Shown here one piece after another: positions 10,721 through 23,938 of a DNA stretch of 64,000 nt (position 1 is its first letter; each line of letters starts with the position of its first letter). Location: the NCBI GenBank assembly GCA_026826555.1, contig JAKSZT010053887.1:61564233-61628232 (forward strand), read 5' to 3'. Source of the stretch: Tolypeutes matacus. Lineage: Eukaryota > Chordata > Mammalia > Cingulata > Chlamyphoridae. The position numbers and the translations under genes are program-made. The notes under the pieces are model-generated. The model searched no databases, had not been told where the DNA came from, and was given only the letters and a program-made list of their open reading frames with translations.

Positions 10721-13124
10721 TCTTGTGGAGTGAATTTAAAGAGAGGGGAAAAACCTCTCTCTGGCATTGAAGTCACTGGAAGTTTGGCATGTCTAAATGG
10801 GAGTGGGCCTTGGCTCTCAGAACTGAGAGATAGCTAAACAAAGATTTGTTCAATTTGATAAACTCTCTGGCTAAGACTATCTTCCAACTTTCTAAAGCAA
10901 CTTTTCACAGCTGAATTATAAAACCTTAAATATCAAGGGTTTGTAATGGAAATGCTGACAGATGCAACTAACGTGAAGTTGTACCAACCAAGCATTGCTA
11001 TCATATTTTATAACTATCTGAGAAGTTTATAAAAAGGAATGTTATATTTGCTTCATGGGATCCATTTCCTTTGTTAAAAACTACCAAATGTCCTTACGGT
11101 AGGTAGACAACTTCACACTCAGAACTGTCTTGATATTGTTTTGTTTTGTTTTTTTATGAAGAGAAATGCTGAAATTACCAACTTCCTGAGAGGCCTAAAA
11201 GCAACCGTTGCTTCATCATATATTCTGGTTTTAAATTTGATAAAGAAAACTCTGACCCTGCCTATGGTGCTTCAGTATTCATAAATTATGTATTCTTGGA
11301 AAACTATTCAACTTTTTAGTAATTTTACAAAAAAATGATATTCACAAAGGTGAACCTTCTTTGTAGCTTTTGAGCAAATGGAAAAATTTACTTTATTATC
11401 AAAGTGTCCACTGTAAGCCAGTAAATGAAAGAAAATTTCAATGCAAGTGTTACTGTCTTCTTAAAAGTAGTATAATCTTTGCATGTACAGATATGTATGT
11501 ACAAAGTTCTGTTTATACCTTCTTTGAAATTCTTATTGTTTTTTGTCAATTCTTAAATTTCATTTAGTTGGCCATATTTCATGCACACTCAAATTGAATT
11601 ACACCAAAAATCATTGATTAAAGGCCACAGGAATAATTAGGAAATAATTACTCACAGAAAGAATAAGAAACTGTGGTGTTGTGTATCCCTCTACTGCCAC
11701 AGAGAGTTTGACATTTAGATTTCTTAGAAAAATCAGGAAGATTTAAATGTATTTTAAATGCTAGAAAAATCTGATGGATATGACTTATTCTGCTATTTGT
11801 AAATGAGAAATGATTGCTCTGGAGGCAGATGAAGGACTGATTGGTCAAACACATGCCTTTTGTGCCTGCATTTTTGCATAATGACTTTCACTTGGTTTGT
11901 GGGTTCCTTAGCAGAAAGGAGAAGTTACAGTTAACAAATTAATGAAAACCAAGTGATGCCTTTGAAGAATTCTTGAGTGAACCTTAACCAATGCCTTGGG
12001 CTACATGTTCAATGTGAACAAAAAAATTAAGGTGAACTGGCCACTGCTACTAAGAGTCAATTGACAGAATGCATGGGTCATTAATTTTGTGTCCTTTGTT
12101 TTGTCAGTGTGTTTTCGTGAGCCTGGTAAAGAAAGTAAAACCACTGAAGCTGAAAATTGTCTGCTCTGTAGCTCATTTCCCCTCCCAGCATGCACTGACC
12201 CAAGGGAGTGGGCTTCAGGTCGCCCGCCCCCATTTCCCTTCCAAATGTTCCTGGCTCCTGCAAGTTTGATAACAAATACATTGAGTTGGTGGGGTGGTTA
12301 ATTCTTTGCAAGTTTGTGCTTAATCATATGCAGAACATAAGTACCAATAAAAATGAGAGGTCTACTCACAGAGTTTCCTTGCATTAAAAAATAAATAAAT
12401 TTTGAAACAGGCTCTGCAACCTCTGTTCCACTCAATTATAGGAGGGGAAAGTGTGAAACTTAAATTGGTTGGTTCACCTTGATTCCCTGTGGTTTCATTA
12501 TCAATAAGCCCTGAGGTCTACCTTCGGACTTGTTGTACTATGAATGGGTGATATAAAATACCCATACCATGCTAGGGTTCTATTTGGCTTTAAACTATGT
12601 TCTAAATCCATGTACCTAAAATGTTATTGCTCATTAACAATTCCATAATTCATATCAATGCAATCTAGACTTTACCACATCTTATTACCACATAACTTTA
12701 TTTTAAAATAGAATTTTAAAGATCAAAGTTTTTAAAAGCTGGGTGCCATATCAGGCTAGATTTTCAAATCTCAGGAACAACTTCACAATCCTTGAGATGG
12801 AAAGGATGCACATTGACCTGAATTGGAATACTCATATCTCTGCCTTGGGCAAGGAATCAGGGAAGATTGGCAGGTCTTAGGCAAAGAATATATGTAAATA
12901 TTGTTGATCGAATTGTTCATAGTAGTCCAGAGATAGTAGAACTATGCGTTCTATCCTTTTTTTTTTTTTTTTAAATGTTTAGACGTACATGCTTTGCTTT
13001 GCATATCGGTAGCACTTGTTGGTGGCACTAGATGTTACATGTAGGGGTGATTTGGATATAATCAGAAACTGTCTTGACTTACGGTAGTTTCTATTCCAAT
13101 TTTACAAGTAGTTATTATCCATTC
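10721..13124. other. Unannotated interval
   Basis: AT-rich unique-looking DNA with a T run near 12955-12972. Overlapping open frames on both strands at 12001-12311 do not resemble known proteins. No gene or clear repeat is supported. Confidence 0.5.
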
Positions 13125-13380
13125 CTTTTATTTAGGTATTTGTCATCCGTTCATTCTTTTATTCACTCACTCATTCAGCTATTATGCCAGGTGCATGGTA
13201 AGTGCTAGGTAGACAAAGATAAGTTAGATAGTCTCTAGCCTAAGAATCTCAGTTTTGCAAGTGTCAGACATGTACATAAACACGATACATTGTAGAATAT
13301 GCTATCAGGTAGTGCAATTGGGAAAGTGGAGGAGCCTGGGACTCTATGGAGTTAATGAATGGAGAGATGCAAAGAGAGGT
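13125..13380 (+). mobile_element. Ancient L1-type interspersed repeat, fragment A
   Basis: It follows a common mammalian repeat wording: 'TTCACTCACTCATTCAGC', 'TGCCAGGTGCATGGTAAGTG', 'CTAGGTAGACAAAGATAAG', then a distant 'GATACATTGTAGAATATGC'. The same family recurs at about 23190, 38875 and 45440 in this window. I believe it belongs to old L1M-type LINEs, but I cannot fix the family by eye. Confidence 0.5.
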
Positions 13381-13639
13381 AGATTTAGGAGTTATCTATT
13401 TTAGTTGATTATTGAACATCTATTATATGCAAATCACTGAACTAAGCTTTGCTTTAGGAGGACCCATTTCAGTACCACCAATTTGCTGAATTTCTCCATC
13501 TTCATCAGAGGTTCACAATTCTGGCTACAAATTACAATTGTCCTCATAGATTTGGATAAAATTCGTTTGGGGTGATTTTCCCAAATACTTCATATGTGAT
13601 TGTAATGAGGTTATATGGTTTAAAATTTGTTAAAAATTC

Positions 13640-13800
13640 AGAATGCATACATAGTTAATACACTGTACTCTGTGCCAGGTACCATCATAAGCTTTTTACA
13701 CATATTATCTTATTTAATCTTCACAACGACTCTATGAGGTAGATATTATTAAAATAATTCTCATTTTAAAAGATAAGGAAATTGAGCAGATAGATAATAC
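13640..13800 (-). mobile_element. MIR SINE, partial
   Basis: Reverse-complement MIR blocks: 'CTGTGCCAGGTACCATCATA', 'ATTATCTTATTTAATCTTCA', 'CGACTCTATGAGGTAGATAT', 'AAGATAAGGAAATTGAGCAG'. The tRNA-like end is lost. Confidence 0.8.
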
Positions 13801-14699
13801 AATGGAGCAGCAGTTCCCTAGTTGGTATCAGATTGGTCCCAAGTAACAGTTTAATTGGATGCCACCACATTTTTAACAAAATAATTTAGGGATAAGTCTC
13901 TATTGTGTAGACTTAGGTTTAGTGCCTAAAGATATACTTTAAATATAGGTCAGTGAAGTTAAAAAAAATTCTCAATATCAAAAGTACTATAGAATATCTA
14001 CCACATTTTAGGGGTGGTAGGCAAAGCTCCACATTTAATGTTTAATGAGTATTTATTGACTAAATTGGTATAACTTTTAGGAATTGGTTGAAAGAGCAAA
14101 CATAAAACATGTTATATCATTACACTTGTGTGTCCTGTTAAATCTTTGAATAAAAGTACTAGGTAGATGGCTAGCTTCTCTCCATAAAAATATCTTTTTA
14201 AATAGCATACTATTGCCAGAAAAATTAATGTGTGTGTCCCAATACAATATTTGGTAGGGCTTGGAGCTAGCACACTAACAAACACACACAAAAACACTGG
14301 CCCTGTGTCTTTCATATAATGAGATATCTTAACGCAAAGAACAATACAAAAAAAGAAAGAGCAAACACATTGGGGGAGCAGCATATAAATGAAAAGTGTG
14401 TATGTGCCATCTCAGTTTATAGGTGAGATTATTTAATTAGCTATTATAGAGCTATGATAGGATTTAACATATTTCAAAGAGCAATAGGTTTGTGGGCTAT
14501 GTCTTAGCAAGGTGGTCCTCTGACGGCTGTGCTTTGGGATGTACCTGTCAATGGAGCCTCTTGCCTTACACATCAGGTGGCATCTGCCAGATAAAGGGCT
14601 TGGGAAGGATGGGCAAACATAGTCTTCCTGCAAGGCATTGCCAGCTACTTTACCTGCTCAATTTTGTCTTATGTAGCATACAGTGTTTTGTTTTGTTTT

Positions 14700-14874
14700 T
14701 TTTTTAGATTTTATCTATTTATTCATTCATCCCCCCCCTGCTGCCCGCGCTCTCCGGGCCAGCCAACCACGCCGCGCGGGCGGGCCCGCCCCCACCAGGA
14801 GGCCCCGGGAACCGAACCCGGGGCCCCCCACATGGCAAACGGGAGCCCCACCGATTGAGCCACAGCTGCCTCCC
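14700..14874 (-). mobile_element. tRNA-derived SINE, long DAS-like subfamily, copy 2
   Basis: Very similar to the copies at 1203 and 44784. On the minus strand it has the A box (TGGCTCAATCGGTGG), the B box (GGTTCGGTTCC), the GC-rich middle (CGCGCGGGCGGGCCCGCC region) and a TAAA-rich tail. Flanks share TGTTTTGTTTT-type sequence (from 14684 and from 14875), consistent with a target-site duplication in a T-rich target. The high CpG content indicates youth. Confidence 0.92.
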
Positions 14875-17800
14875 TGTTTTGTTTTTTTGAGAGGATGAAA
14901 TAATTTGTTCAATCACTTTCATGATCTGCCAAAGCAAAAACTGTTTTGTTTTTCTGAAAAAGCTTTTAGATGGAAGTGGTTCTGATTTTTTTTCCATTTA
15001 GGCTCAAAATCTTCCCCTATAATATGGATTACCTTTAGAAAAATATCATATTTTGATTGTGTGGTTGCTTGTTAGCTATAAATCAGGTTCAGGGTCAATA
15101 ACTAAGAATGTTCCATTAACTCTAAAGAGAAATGCTCACTTTTATTTGGAAAAAAAGTCTTGGCAGACAAGCGGGGAACTACCAGATGGAGGAGGCTGTG
15201 CCACATGGATTATAAGTTTCCCCTCTCTTCTTATTGATGTCTTAAGTTGAACATGTTCTATCCGTCCACTCTCAATAACAAATAGCGACTTTTTTATTGT
15301 AAAGATAACAAATTCCCTATAGGATAAATTAATTCAAGCATATAATGAAACGTGCAAATCTCAATGCTCTGTGCTGTGTGGACTTTGAGTGTTATGTGGG
15401 GAAGTGTGGAGATCCAATGAAATTTCTAGAGCAAAGCATGTTTCTGTTTGGGGAGGGCATTAGAAAATTTCTCTCCCAAGACCTCAATTTTGTTGTGCTC
15501 TAGGATTATTAAGCTCAGAGATAGGGTTGTAGGAATTGTTTTGAATCTGAGTTTATTTTTGTTTTTTTTTGGTTCTTGTTGTTGTTGTTTATGTATTTAT
15601 TTGGTTTCTTTTTCAAATTATTAGTTCTCTGAAAATGATCATTTAAAACTAATTAATTTCTTATCACCCACAGGGAAATATTTGAAGATAATTCAAACAC
15701 CTTTCTTATGTGTTGGCTAACTGCCCAAATCCAGCTTATCACATATGATATGTAGACAATGTTTTAACATTTCTGTATTCATAGCTTTGGACATGAATAG
15801 AGGGTAACTTCTATGGTTTGAATTTTTTCTTATATCTTGTGGCAAAAATGGTGTCCTTCCCACCTTCAACCTGAGCATGGCTCTTCTGCCACATGTTACA
15901 TATTTCATTATTGATGCTATTATTAGTGGTAATACAAATACTTTATAAAATAACAAATCTGCCAGTAAATTTTGCCTATTTTAAGTTATTTGGGTGGGAC
16001 TAAATCCTTATTTTTTCTCTTGGTAAATGGGTGCCCAAAACACAATGGAAAACAAATCAAGGAGTCATAGGATTCTTTTATTGTTCAAGCAGGATTAAAA
16101 GTCAAGCAGCTGTTTGGCCCGGTTCATGTACTTTTAAAAGCACTATGTTTGTTTCTTCATGTACTTTCAAAGCACTGTGTTTGTTTGTTTGGTTTTGGGG
16201 GGGGGTATATATCAACTGTTTGTGACAATAAGCTTTGAAGTTCTAATTCCTTAAATATTTGAAGGCACTCGGTTTTAATTTTTGAAGTGACAACCTTTTC
16301 TCTCTGGGATTAGGGTTTTATTCAGCTTTTCCACTTTAAATCTGGAATTGGAAGTTATGCTTTCTTTTGCTTACAGATAATTGAGCCCGACCAAACTTGT
16401 TCAAGTCAAAACCAACAGTACCATCACTGCGCTTTATTACACACTCCTGTGTTTGGTCATAGACCCCAGTAGAGTCTGCAAATGGCACACGTTTTTCAGT
16501 GGCACGCCGGAGACTTAATGCTGCAATTTTCCTTTTCCTAATGGAGAATTAAGACTCTAAAGGGCCCAGGCTATTCACATGGACTGGAATCCCCACGGCT
16601 TGGGTGCAGAGGTCTTGCAAAAATGTAGTAAGTGAGAAAGAGAACAAAGATGCTTAGTTGGAGGGGGAAAAAATTGGATCGCCTGTGGCTGAGAAGCTGA
16701 GGGGGACAGGTAGGCACAGTGGGGTGCAGGATAATGAGGCTCATGGCAAATGTGATGCACAGATGTTAAGCCAACTGTAGCTCCGGCTCCCAAAGTTGTG
16801 CATGCCACAGCACCGTGCCTCGGGGCTATGTCTACACCAGAACATTTGGAGCAGTAAACGACAGCAACATTAGGTTCAAATTAATCTATTACTTCAGAGC
16901 TGTGAAATGTTGGTTGCTTGTTTCAGAATTACATTGCCTGTGGGTGAAATGTTTTAGGTGGATTTTAATGCAAGCTCATGGCTTGCTGAGGAGATTAAGA
17001 GGAGAAAGGGAAATTAGAACAGTTAGGAGATTTGTGGAGGGGCACCTTTCTGGTTAAAGTATATGAAAAAGTATTACATATTTCACGGGCAGGTCTGGCC
17101 TCCTGTTGACCACCTGCTGGGACTGAAATACCCCACATCATAATGAAGGCAAGTTTGCAGAAGCCTTGTAAATACTTGAGCCCTACAATTGAAGAAGGCA
17201 GACAAAGGCAGCTTCGGGGGCTCCCAAAGACTTTTGAGGGTTAAACTTGTCGGGTGGGTGCTCCAAATGAATTTTGGTAATTTATTATCCTGTATTTGTT
17301 AAGTGGAACATGTAAAATTTTGTATTTAGGTTTTTACCCTTATGAGTTTAAGTAAACTCCAGAGTTAATAGGTAGCCTTGTCGACATCTCAGGGTATGTC
17401 ACACAGTAACCATGTACCCTGCGTCTACTGTTGTTCCTTCCCTCATACTGGCAGATCTGTTTCCACAAACCTGTGTGGCACTAAAACTATCTCTTTTTCC
17501 AAGTGGAAAAACTAAACTTTGAATTAACCTGGATTTTTAGTCAATTAAGTAGAGTTTATTCAATCGGGGGTGGGGGGGACCTATTTGGGAGTATCTATAA
17601 AGATTTTTTTTTTTTTTTTTACAATATTGTAGTTTTTCTTATAAAAACACTTAATTGAAATGCCTAAGAGCTGCCCAGCACAAAAGTCAATAAAAACCCT
17701 AGAATAGAGTTTATAGGGGTTGTCTATGTACATAATTAAATCCTTCAGGCACTTTAAAACTCTGCAAAATAAATGGTTATGCAAGAATAGCCTGCTGAGA

Positions 17801-18429
17801 GAAGAAATGCTTGTATCAGCTTTAACCAGCTGCTCTGTGCTCCATGTTTCTGTGTTGGAATGAGAAAGCTATTAGGACACGGGAAGACTGCAAGCCACAT
17901 ACAAATCATCTTTGTTACTGACACTGGGGGGAGTACTTTATAGTGGCTGTCAAGACCAATACAAAACATGGTTTGTGCCTGAAAAAGTCAAGTGCCATTA
18001 TTTAAGAAGAAGATGTTAGTGATCCACATAACTGAACAACATCCAAGATCTTCATTGAGTCTAGCTGCTCTAGAAGCAGATTTATTTGGGGGTCTGACTT
18101 AAGTAAATCAACGTGTAGGTTTGCATTCTAGATTTGAAGGAATAACAAAGGTTAATTCCTTGAAATGATCTATGCCAGAATAGGAGTAAGAGGGGAGAAC
18201 TGTATTTAGATTTAATTTCACTGTTCTTTAGGGAATGCCATTTGAGGGGGTGGGATTATTGGGGGGGGGGCAAAGGAGGAAGTGTGAAGAAAAAAAGAAA
18301 GCCCTCTAATGAATGTAACCAATAGAAAAATTGTAGGCTTGTTTCTCTCCCTGGCCCTCAGAGTTATGATAAATGATAGCACAAGGCAAAGATAACCTAC
18401 CATGAGAGTAGGATCACCAAGGCCAAATA
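14875..18429. other. Unannotated interval of moderate complexity
   Basis: Few recognisable repeats apart from a 33-bp tandem duplication at 16123-16187 and G runs near 16197-16206, 17566-17579 and 18246-18270. Parts (about 16380-17060) are less AT-rich than the surroundings and could be slowly evolving non-coding DNA, but I cannot show conservation. Short open frames here have no recognisable domains. Confidence 0.45.
16123..16187. repeat. 33-bp tandem duplication
   Basis: Two adjacent copies begin TTCATGTACTTT and end TTTGTTT. Copy 1 is 16123-16155 and copy 2 is 16156-16187. They differ by a T/C change, a one-base indel and an A/G change, so the duplication is not brand-new. Confidence 0.85.
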
Positions 18430-18726
18430 CTAAAACTCCCAGCTGACTGGCCCATACACTGCAGCCTCTGTTCGTGTTTGTTTTCTCTGCTCACTCTTGG
18501 TTTCGTCAATCAGTATGATAGACGATAAGTCCTGACTCGAGCAGCCCGCGTCCTGCTCTCTCACGGTGGGTAGCATGTTGTGGTTGGCGCCGAGCAGTCG
18601 GAGGATCGCCCGCGTCAGGAGCACCAGGGGATGAGGTTCCGAGCAGTCTTCCAGCAGCCAGCTCCTTGGAGAATAGCAGGCAGGAGCGTTATCAGCACAG
18701 AGTGGAGTTGCCAAGAAACTGACCAC
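18430..18726 (-). other. Isolated CpG-dense block with a 98-codon open frame
   Basis: Within AT-rich DNA, about 18535-18655 holds eleven CpG dinucleotides (for example CCCGCGTC twice, GGCGCCGAGC). The minus strand is open for 98 codons across the block and its product shows no family I recognise. On the minus strand a possible splice donor reads ACC/GTGAGA near 18568, and a pyrimidine-AG sequence lies just upstream of GAGCTGGCTGCTGG near 18670. It is not a SINE. It could be an exon of an uncharacterised or non-coding gene, an orphan methylation-protected regulatory element, or chance. No start context, signal peptide or domain supports a protein. Confidence 0.3.
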
Positions 18727-21700
18727 ACATTAGTAGCTTTGTTTGGGTAGAGTCTAAAGGGGCTGTAGCTCACAAACTTGAGACACTTTCTGTTAAATCA
18801 TCCCTGCTTTTTAAGTGTTAAAAGAAGACTTGCTCAGAAAGAAGCCATGGCTGATTGCCGCAGGCAGTTCCATGACAAGAATCCTCAGAGTTAGGAATTT
18901 GTGAAGTTATCGTGCTGAGGTACAAATGGACATCAATTAAAAAAGAAAAGAAAGAAGACGACTCTTCTCTTGGTTCTGCCATTTATGTTTAAATAAACTA
19001 TCTCCTAATGTGCAAACCGGCATTGAAAATGCCTTTTAAAGAAATCTGTAAACACAATGGGGAGCTTTAGTTAGCTGGTGACATGTGAAACACTGCTCAG
19101 TTAGCCAACAGCTCATCAGATAAATGGAATTTCCTGAATGCTATTCACAGATCACTAATGTTGTTTATCTACTCTCTCAGCACTAATACTTTTTACATTT
19201 CATTTACATTTACCTTATTTCACTCACCGGAAACTTTTAGAAAAATTTCACTATCACTAATTTTTTAATTCGTTTTGTAGAAGCTTGGAGACTATTAAAA
19301 AATCAAGAATGTCCTGACTTGATGCACCGAAGTAGCCAAAGTAAAATTCTTTTGATAACTTGTGATGCAACATTGGTCAAATATTTCCTGTCCAACGTGT
19401 TTTTTTTCCCCCTGTGTTTTAGTGGTTCTTTTCCCAAGAACACATGCTTTGGAAATCTGGTGCTCTCTATTTTTGTAAGAAATTTCAAATAGGTGATCAG
19501 CATACCTTCACCAAAACGTGAAGTAATGCTTCTTGATAGAAAGAGGTCGTGAAACTGGACTGTTTTCTTTTTGTAGATAATTTTTCTTCATTGTAGAAAT
19601 TAATGTGTTAAGGAATGTTTCTTCTTACTGTAAGGAACATTCCATAAGCAAAATGAGTACTTTCTAACTCTTTATACCTGGCCTTGTTACATATAACTGC
19701 TGATGTACATTATGGTGAAACTCAACACTGGAATATTAGTTTTATTTCAGTTAATTATGTTACTAAGAGCTCATGAACCCTAAGATTTAGGGTTGGTCTG
19801 TTTCTAGTTATCCTGCCAAGTTTTCTACTTGATGGAGGGGGTCTGTTTCATTCTACTTGGCCTCTCCACCTTTGTAACCCCTGGTTTCCTCTTTTCCTGA
19901 ATCACAAGTTTACGTTCTCCCCTTCTGTGAGAAGATTGAAAGCTTATTCAACTCCAAAATGACTATGGTCACAAAATATCAACAGTGATTTTTACTAGAT
20001 CTTTGCCTATCAAAATATTGTTGCTGAATATTAGGGTAAAGGTAGTTGTGGTCGCTGATAGGAAGGAATCTGACTATTAATAAAAAGCAGACAAGGGTCT
20101 TGAAACAGTACTTCCACTGTTACAATTTAGACACTTTATATTACTTTATTTAGTGCAACACCTGCAGCTACTCACGTTGCTGGTGGCTGAAATAATCCAG
20201 GTCCACATTGAGAGAGTATTACAATTTCATTGTGCTATTTGTGCTTACCGTTTAAGCCTTTCTCACAGAAGAACGCATTAGCTAAGTGTACAGTAGATAA
20301 TAAAAAGGGGGATTTGGGCTCATCTGTTCCCCTTAAATCTGTCCAATAAAATCTCCCTTGGCAATTAGCATTTGACTCCTTTTCTACTGCTGGCTGGCAT
20401 CTGGAGGTGGATCGTGGCGCAAACTGGCATTTGCTGAAATTCTTCCAAATGTCCCCACATTGCATGGTTTTATGGATTATGCTCTCTTTTTTAGCCTTGG
20501 AAACAATATCCACTTCCTAGGCTCCAATTCTGCAGATGCTGTAATAGATTTCGGATGGAAGATGTTTGCGATCTCAAGAGCAGAAAAGGGTGCCTCATTT
20601 TAAGGCAATAATAACAAGCCATTCATCTTTAATTGAAAACTTGATTTCGATGTGATCTCAGATGGGTCTTTCTTGGTGATGAGCTATTTTAATTTCAGCT
20701 ATAAATGTTGATAATCATGAATCCAAAGGCACAGTCTATAAAAAGTTCCAGTCAAACAAATTTCTAATCTAGGTATAAAGATGTTGGGGGTTGGGTATAG
20801 GCTACAACCAAGCCAGAGGTCATTTCTTCCTCATGCATGTTGGACAGCTCAGAGTTCAGGGGGTACCCTTTTGACTTTAATTGCTTTGGGCCCACTGAGG
20901 CAGAGCAATAGGGCTCTATTTATTTTGGGGTCAAAGAGGCAACCACAAAGCCCTTCAAGAATATCTCTTAAACATTTGGGGGAGATAAGCAGTATTCAGA
21001 CATTTTATAAGCATAAGACTAGTTTCTAGGTAGTTGTCTAATTTCCTAAACCATGCTTGCTGAAGTTTATTTAGTTATTGAAACATTAAGCTAAACCAGT
21101 CATGTTCTTTCTACTTTATGAAAATGTAGACAGGAAATTATCAGCAAATTGGTCGTTTAGAATTAAAGACAGGAAATGAACTTCAGCAGTTGAATTCTTG
21201 TAGTAAAAAGCTTCTACCTAAAGTATAAGTAAAGCCAGAAAACCTTGCTTTTATTTTTTAGTCTGGCCTTTGTTATATTAACACAACTGATTTAGATACT
21301 CTGTCCTTTTTCCCCTCAAAATTTCCATATTGCTTTTTACAGAATCCATAAGCTGTTTCTCTTAATAATTTCCTGGTAAGTTTCTAAATGTAACTGGGAT
21401 TTTATTTTTTACTTATTTGGAAAAATACCATTTCTTGGATCACATTAATAAATTAATGTAGGATATGACTCAGAAATAGTAACTTTGCTAATATATTTAT
21501 TAGGGCAGCAAAAATTTTGAACAGCCCCTTAAGTTCCTATATTGTTTGTGTCTGGAACTCTAGAACTTCACATGAAAATCTTGATTATAAATAATATATT
21601 TTAATGTATATTCCTAAATATTTAATAGTTTCACTCGAGGTGAACTTTTGGAGATGGTCCTTTTGATAATTATTACTTAGACTTTACTCATTATATATTA

Positions 21701-23184
21701 TATTGTTAATATGATCAATATATCAGTACTACCTACAAAGTAATTTCTGTACTTAATTTTCTTTTATATTTTTGCTTTGCCATTTTTATTTCTTGATGTA
21801 TTTCAAATACTCTAGTATTCTTTAAAGTTCTCTTTACTGGTATTACATTATTTAAATAAACCACAGACACAAGTCTCCTCCAACAAACAATTTGTACCAT
21901 GTCTGACTATTTTGGTTGCCTTTAAGGAAAAATGAAGTGCTTTGAATTAAAAGACAAAGAATCTCAAACTTCAGCCAAACTTGGAACAATTTATTCAACT
22001 TAGCTTGAGGAACTTAGAAAACATTGGCTTTGTTATTAGTTTAAATTTCACTTTTATAGCAATTCACCTTTCCTAACACTTCTCTTAGTATTTTGGAACT
22101 CAAAAAAGGAAGAATTACTCCACATTTTAAATAATTTTATTATTAATCCAATATTATAGATTCTTATTATATATCTGTTACTGTGAAGAAGTAAGACATT
22201 CAAATAGTATTTAAACAAAACATAAGGCATTCTTGGTATTTATTTGGTGTTAAAATGTTTTAGGATTGATCATAGTAAATTTTAACATATGTCAGTTTAT
22301 AAACATTTATTAAATGTCTAAAAAGTAGATTTAAATATTCATAGATGATTTTCTACCACTATTTTGAAAGTGAAAACTCAATTCTTTTTCCTTTCTTGAT
22401 ATGCACATATAAATCCCTTCATCAAAATTTAGAACTTATTTAAAAGAAAGTTGATTTTCTAATCACATTTCAGTTTTTCTATGTCAGCTTTATGTCTTAT
22501 GGAAATTTTTATAACAGAAGGCAGGAGATATTTTAACTCAACCTTTGGAAAAGATTTCCTCCAAATTGTTATAGTTGATAATTTTTTTGTTTGATGTCAC
22601 ATATGGGTGTTTTGGTTTTTTTTTTTTTTTTGGTTGGTTGGTTTTCTGGTTTCAGTTTGGGTTTTCTTTGCATTAATCTAAAGTGCACAGAAAGCCTTAT
22701 TTTGAATATGCCTAGGTTTTAAAAAAAAAAAAAACATGGTCTTTTCAGGTACCAAAGTATCAAACTTGATATTCTCTTGGGTTTCAGTAGCTCATTTCAT
22801 ATCCCTGTGAATCTAAAATCGTTTGCTAACATGTGAATCCAGACAACTTATGAAAGAAACATAAACATATTTCTAATTAGCCAGAGGTTTGACTTAAATC
22901 TCAAGTTCATATTAGTGCTGGTATTCAAGGATAATTATTAATATTAATTGGAGAAATTTTTGAAGAGGTCTTTGTTTTTGCAGGAGAAAAATCTTAATAG
23001 TTAAAAGTCAGGAAGAGGAAATTAAGTGCCAATATAGGAAACTCTAGGATAAATTTCAAAGGGCATGGGACTAAAAAAATGGGTGAACTATAATTATGAG
23101 TTTAAAGTTTGCTAGTAATACTTTAGACGCTTGCTCTGATGTGCAAGTATATGAAGTGATGTCTAGGGAGGATGCTTGGGTTTA
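18727..23184. other. Long unannotated interval with possible slow-evolving blocks
   Basis: No clear repeat family is seen for over 4 kb, which is unusual in this window. Part of it (about 20160-20560) has mixed composition with few homopolymers, and a 92-codon minus frame there gives no known protein. Low transposon density may reflect constraint, but this is inference only. T and A runs occur near 22614-22631 and 22721-22734. Confidence 0.4.
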
Positions 23185-23189
23185 TAGTA

Positions 23190-23450
23190 GATATTCTTTT
23201 GTTCATTCAACAAATATGTCAAGTCAACAACTAGTAGGTACCAAGTGCTTTTTTCTTTTTTTTTTTTTGGTCAGTATTTAGTAGTTACCACAACAAACAA
23301 ATTTCTTGCCCTTATAAGGTTTACATTCTAGTGAGGGGAGACGGACAATAAGCACATCAACAAAAAAAGATTATTTCCAATGGTGATAAGTGCTATGCAG
23401 ATAAAAAAAACAGTATGGCAAATGAGCATACAAGGATGATCAGATAGCAT
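23190..23450 (+). mobile_element. Ancient L1-type interspersed repeat, fragment B
   Basis: Same family as 13125. Recognisable blocks are 'GTTCATTCAACAAATATGTC', 'TAGGTACCAAGTGCTTTT', 'TTTACATTCTAGTGAGGGG', 'GACGGACAATAAGCAC' and 'GGTGATAAGTGCTATGCAG'. An internal T run interrupts it near 23260. Confidence 0.6.
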
Positions 23451-23938
23451 TTAAAATAACCAACTTTATATTGAGTGCTAAGTGAGTTATACAATCTTTA
23501 TCTAGCCCTTCAGTACCTACTTAGACAGTAGCTTTGACTCCCATGATATAGTGATAAGGTGATAAAAGTCAGTATTATTTACCTTAAATATTGTTACATT
23601 TTTAACTGGACTAACTTAGTACATGTACATACTTATTTTTTAATGTGATGAGATGACAGAAAGATTCTGAGGGAAGTTCATTCTGAACCTTTAGCTTTTA
23701 GTATAAGCATTGTGAACTACTTTATGATAATTTGATATAGCATAGTCAATTCTGAAAAGAGTATTTTCTCTCAATCACATATCATCCTTGTGGATATTAC
23801 ATTACTTAACTGAAGTCTTGAAACATTTGGTTCTATGTTTCATCTACTCAGACTTAATTCATTGAAGAGCTTCATCCAGATGTTTTGTTTATTTGTTCCT
23901 CAATTACATGTATGGGATTTCAGAATTTATGAGATCAC

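Noticed and set aside
12001..12311. Overlapping frames on both strands
   Set aside because: Four frames of similar length, none recognised. Likely chance.
14664..14997. Five overlapping open frames
   Set aside because: All cover the long-subfamily SINE at 14700-14874 and reflect its GC-rich, stop-poor sequence.
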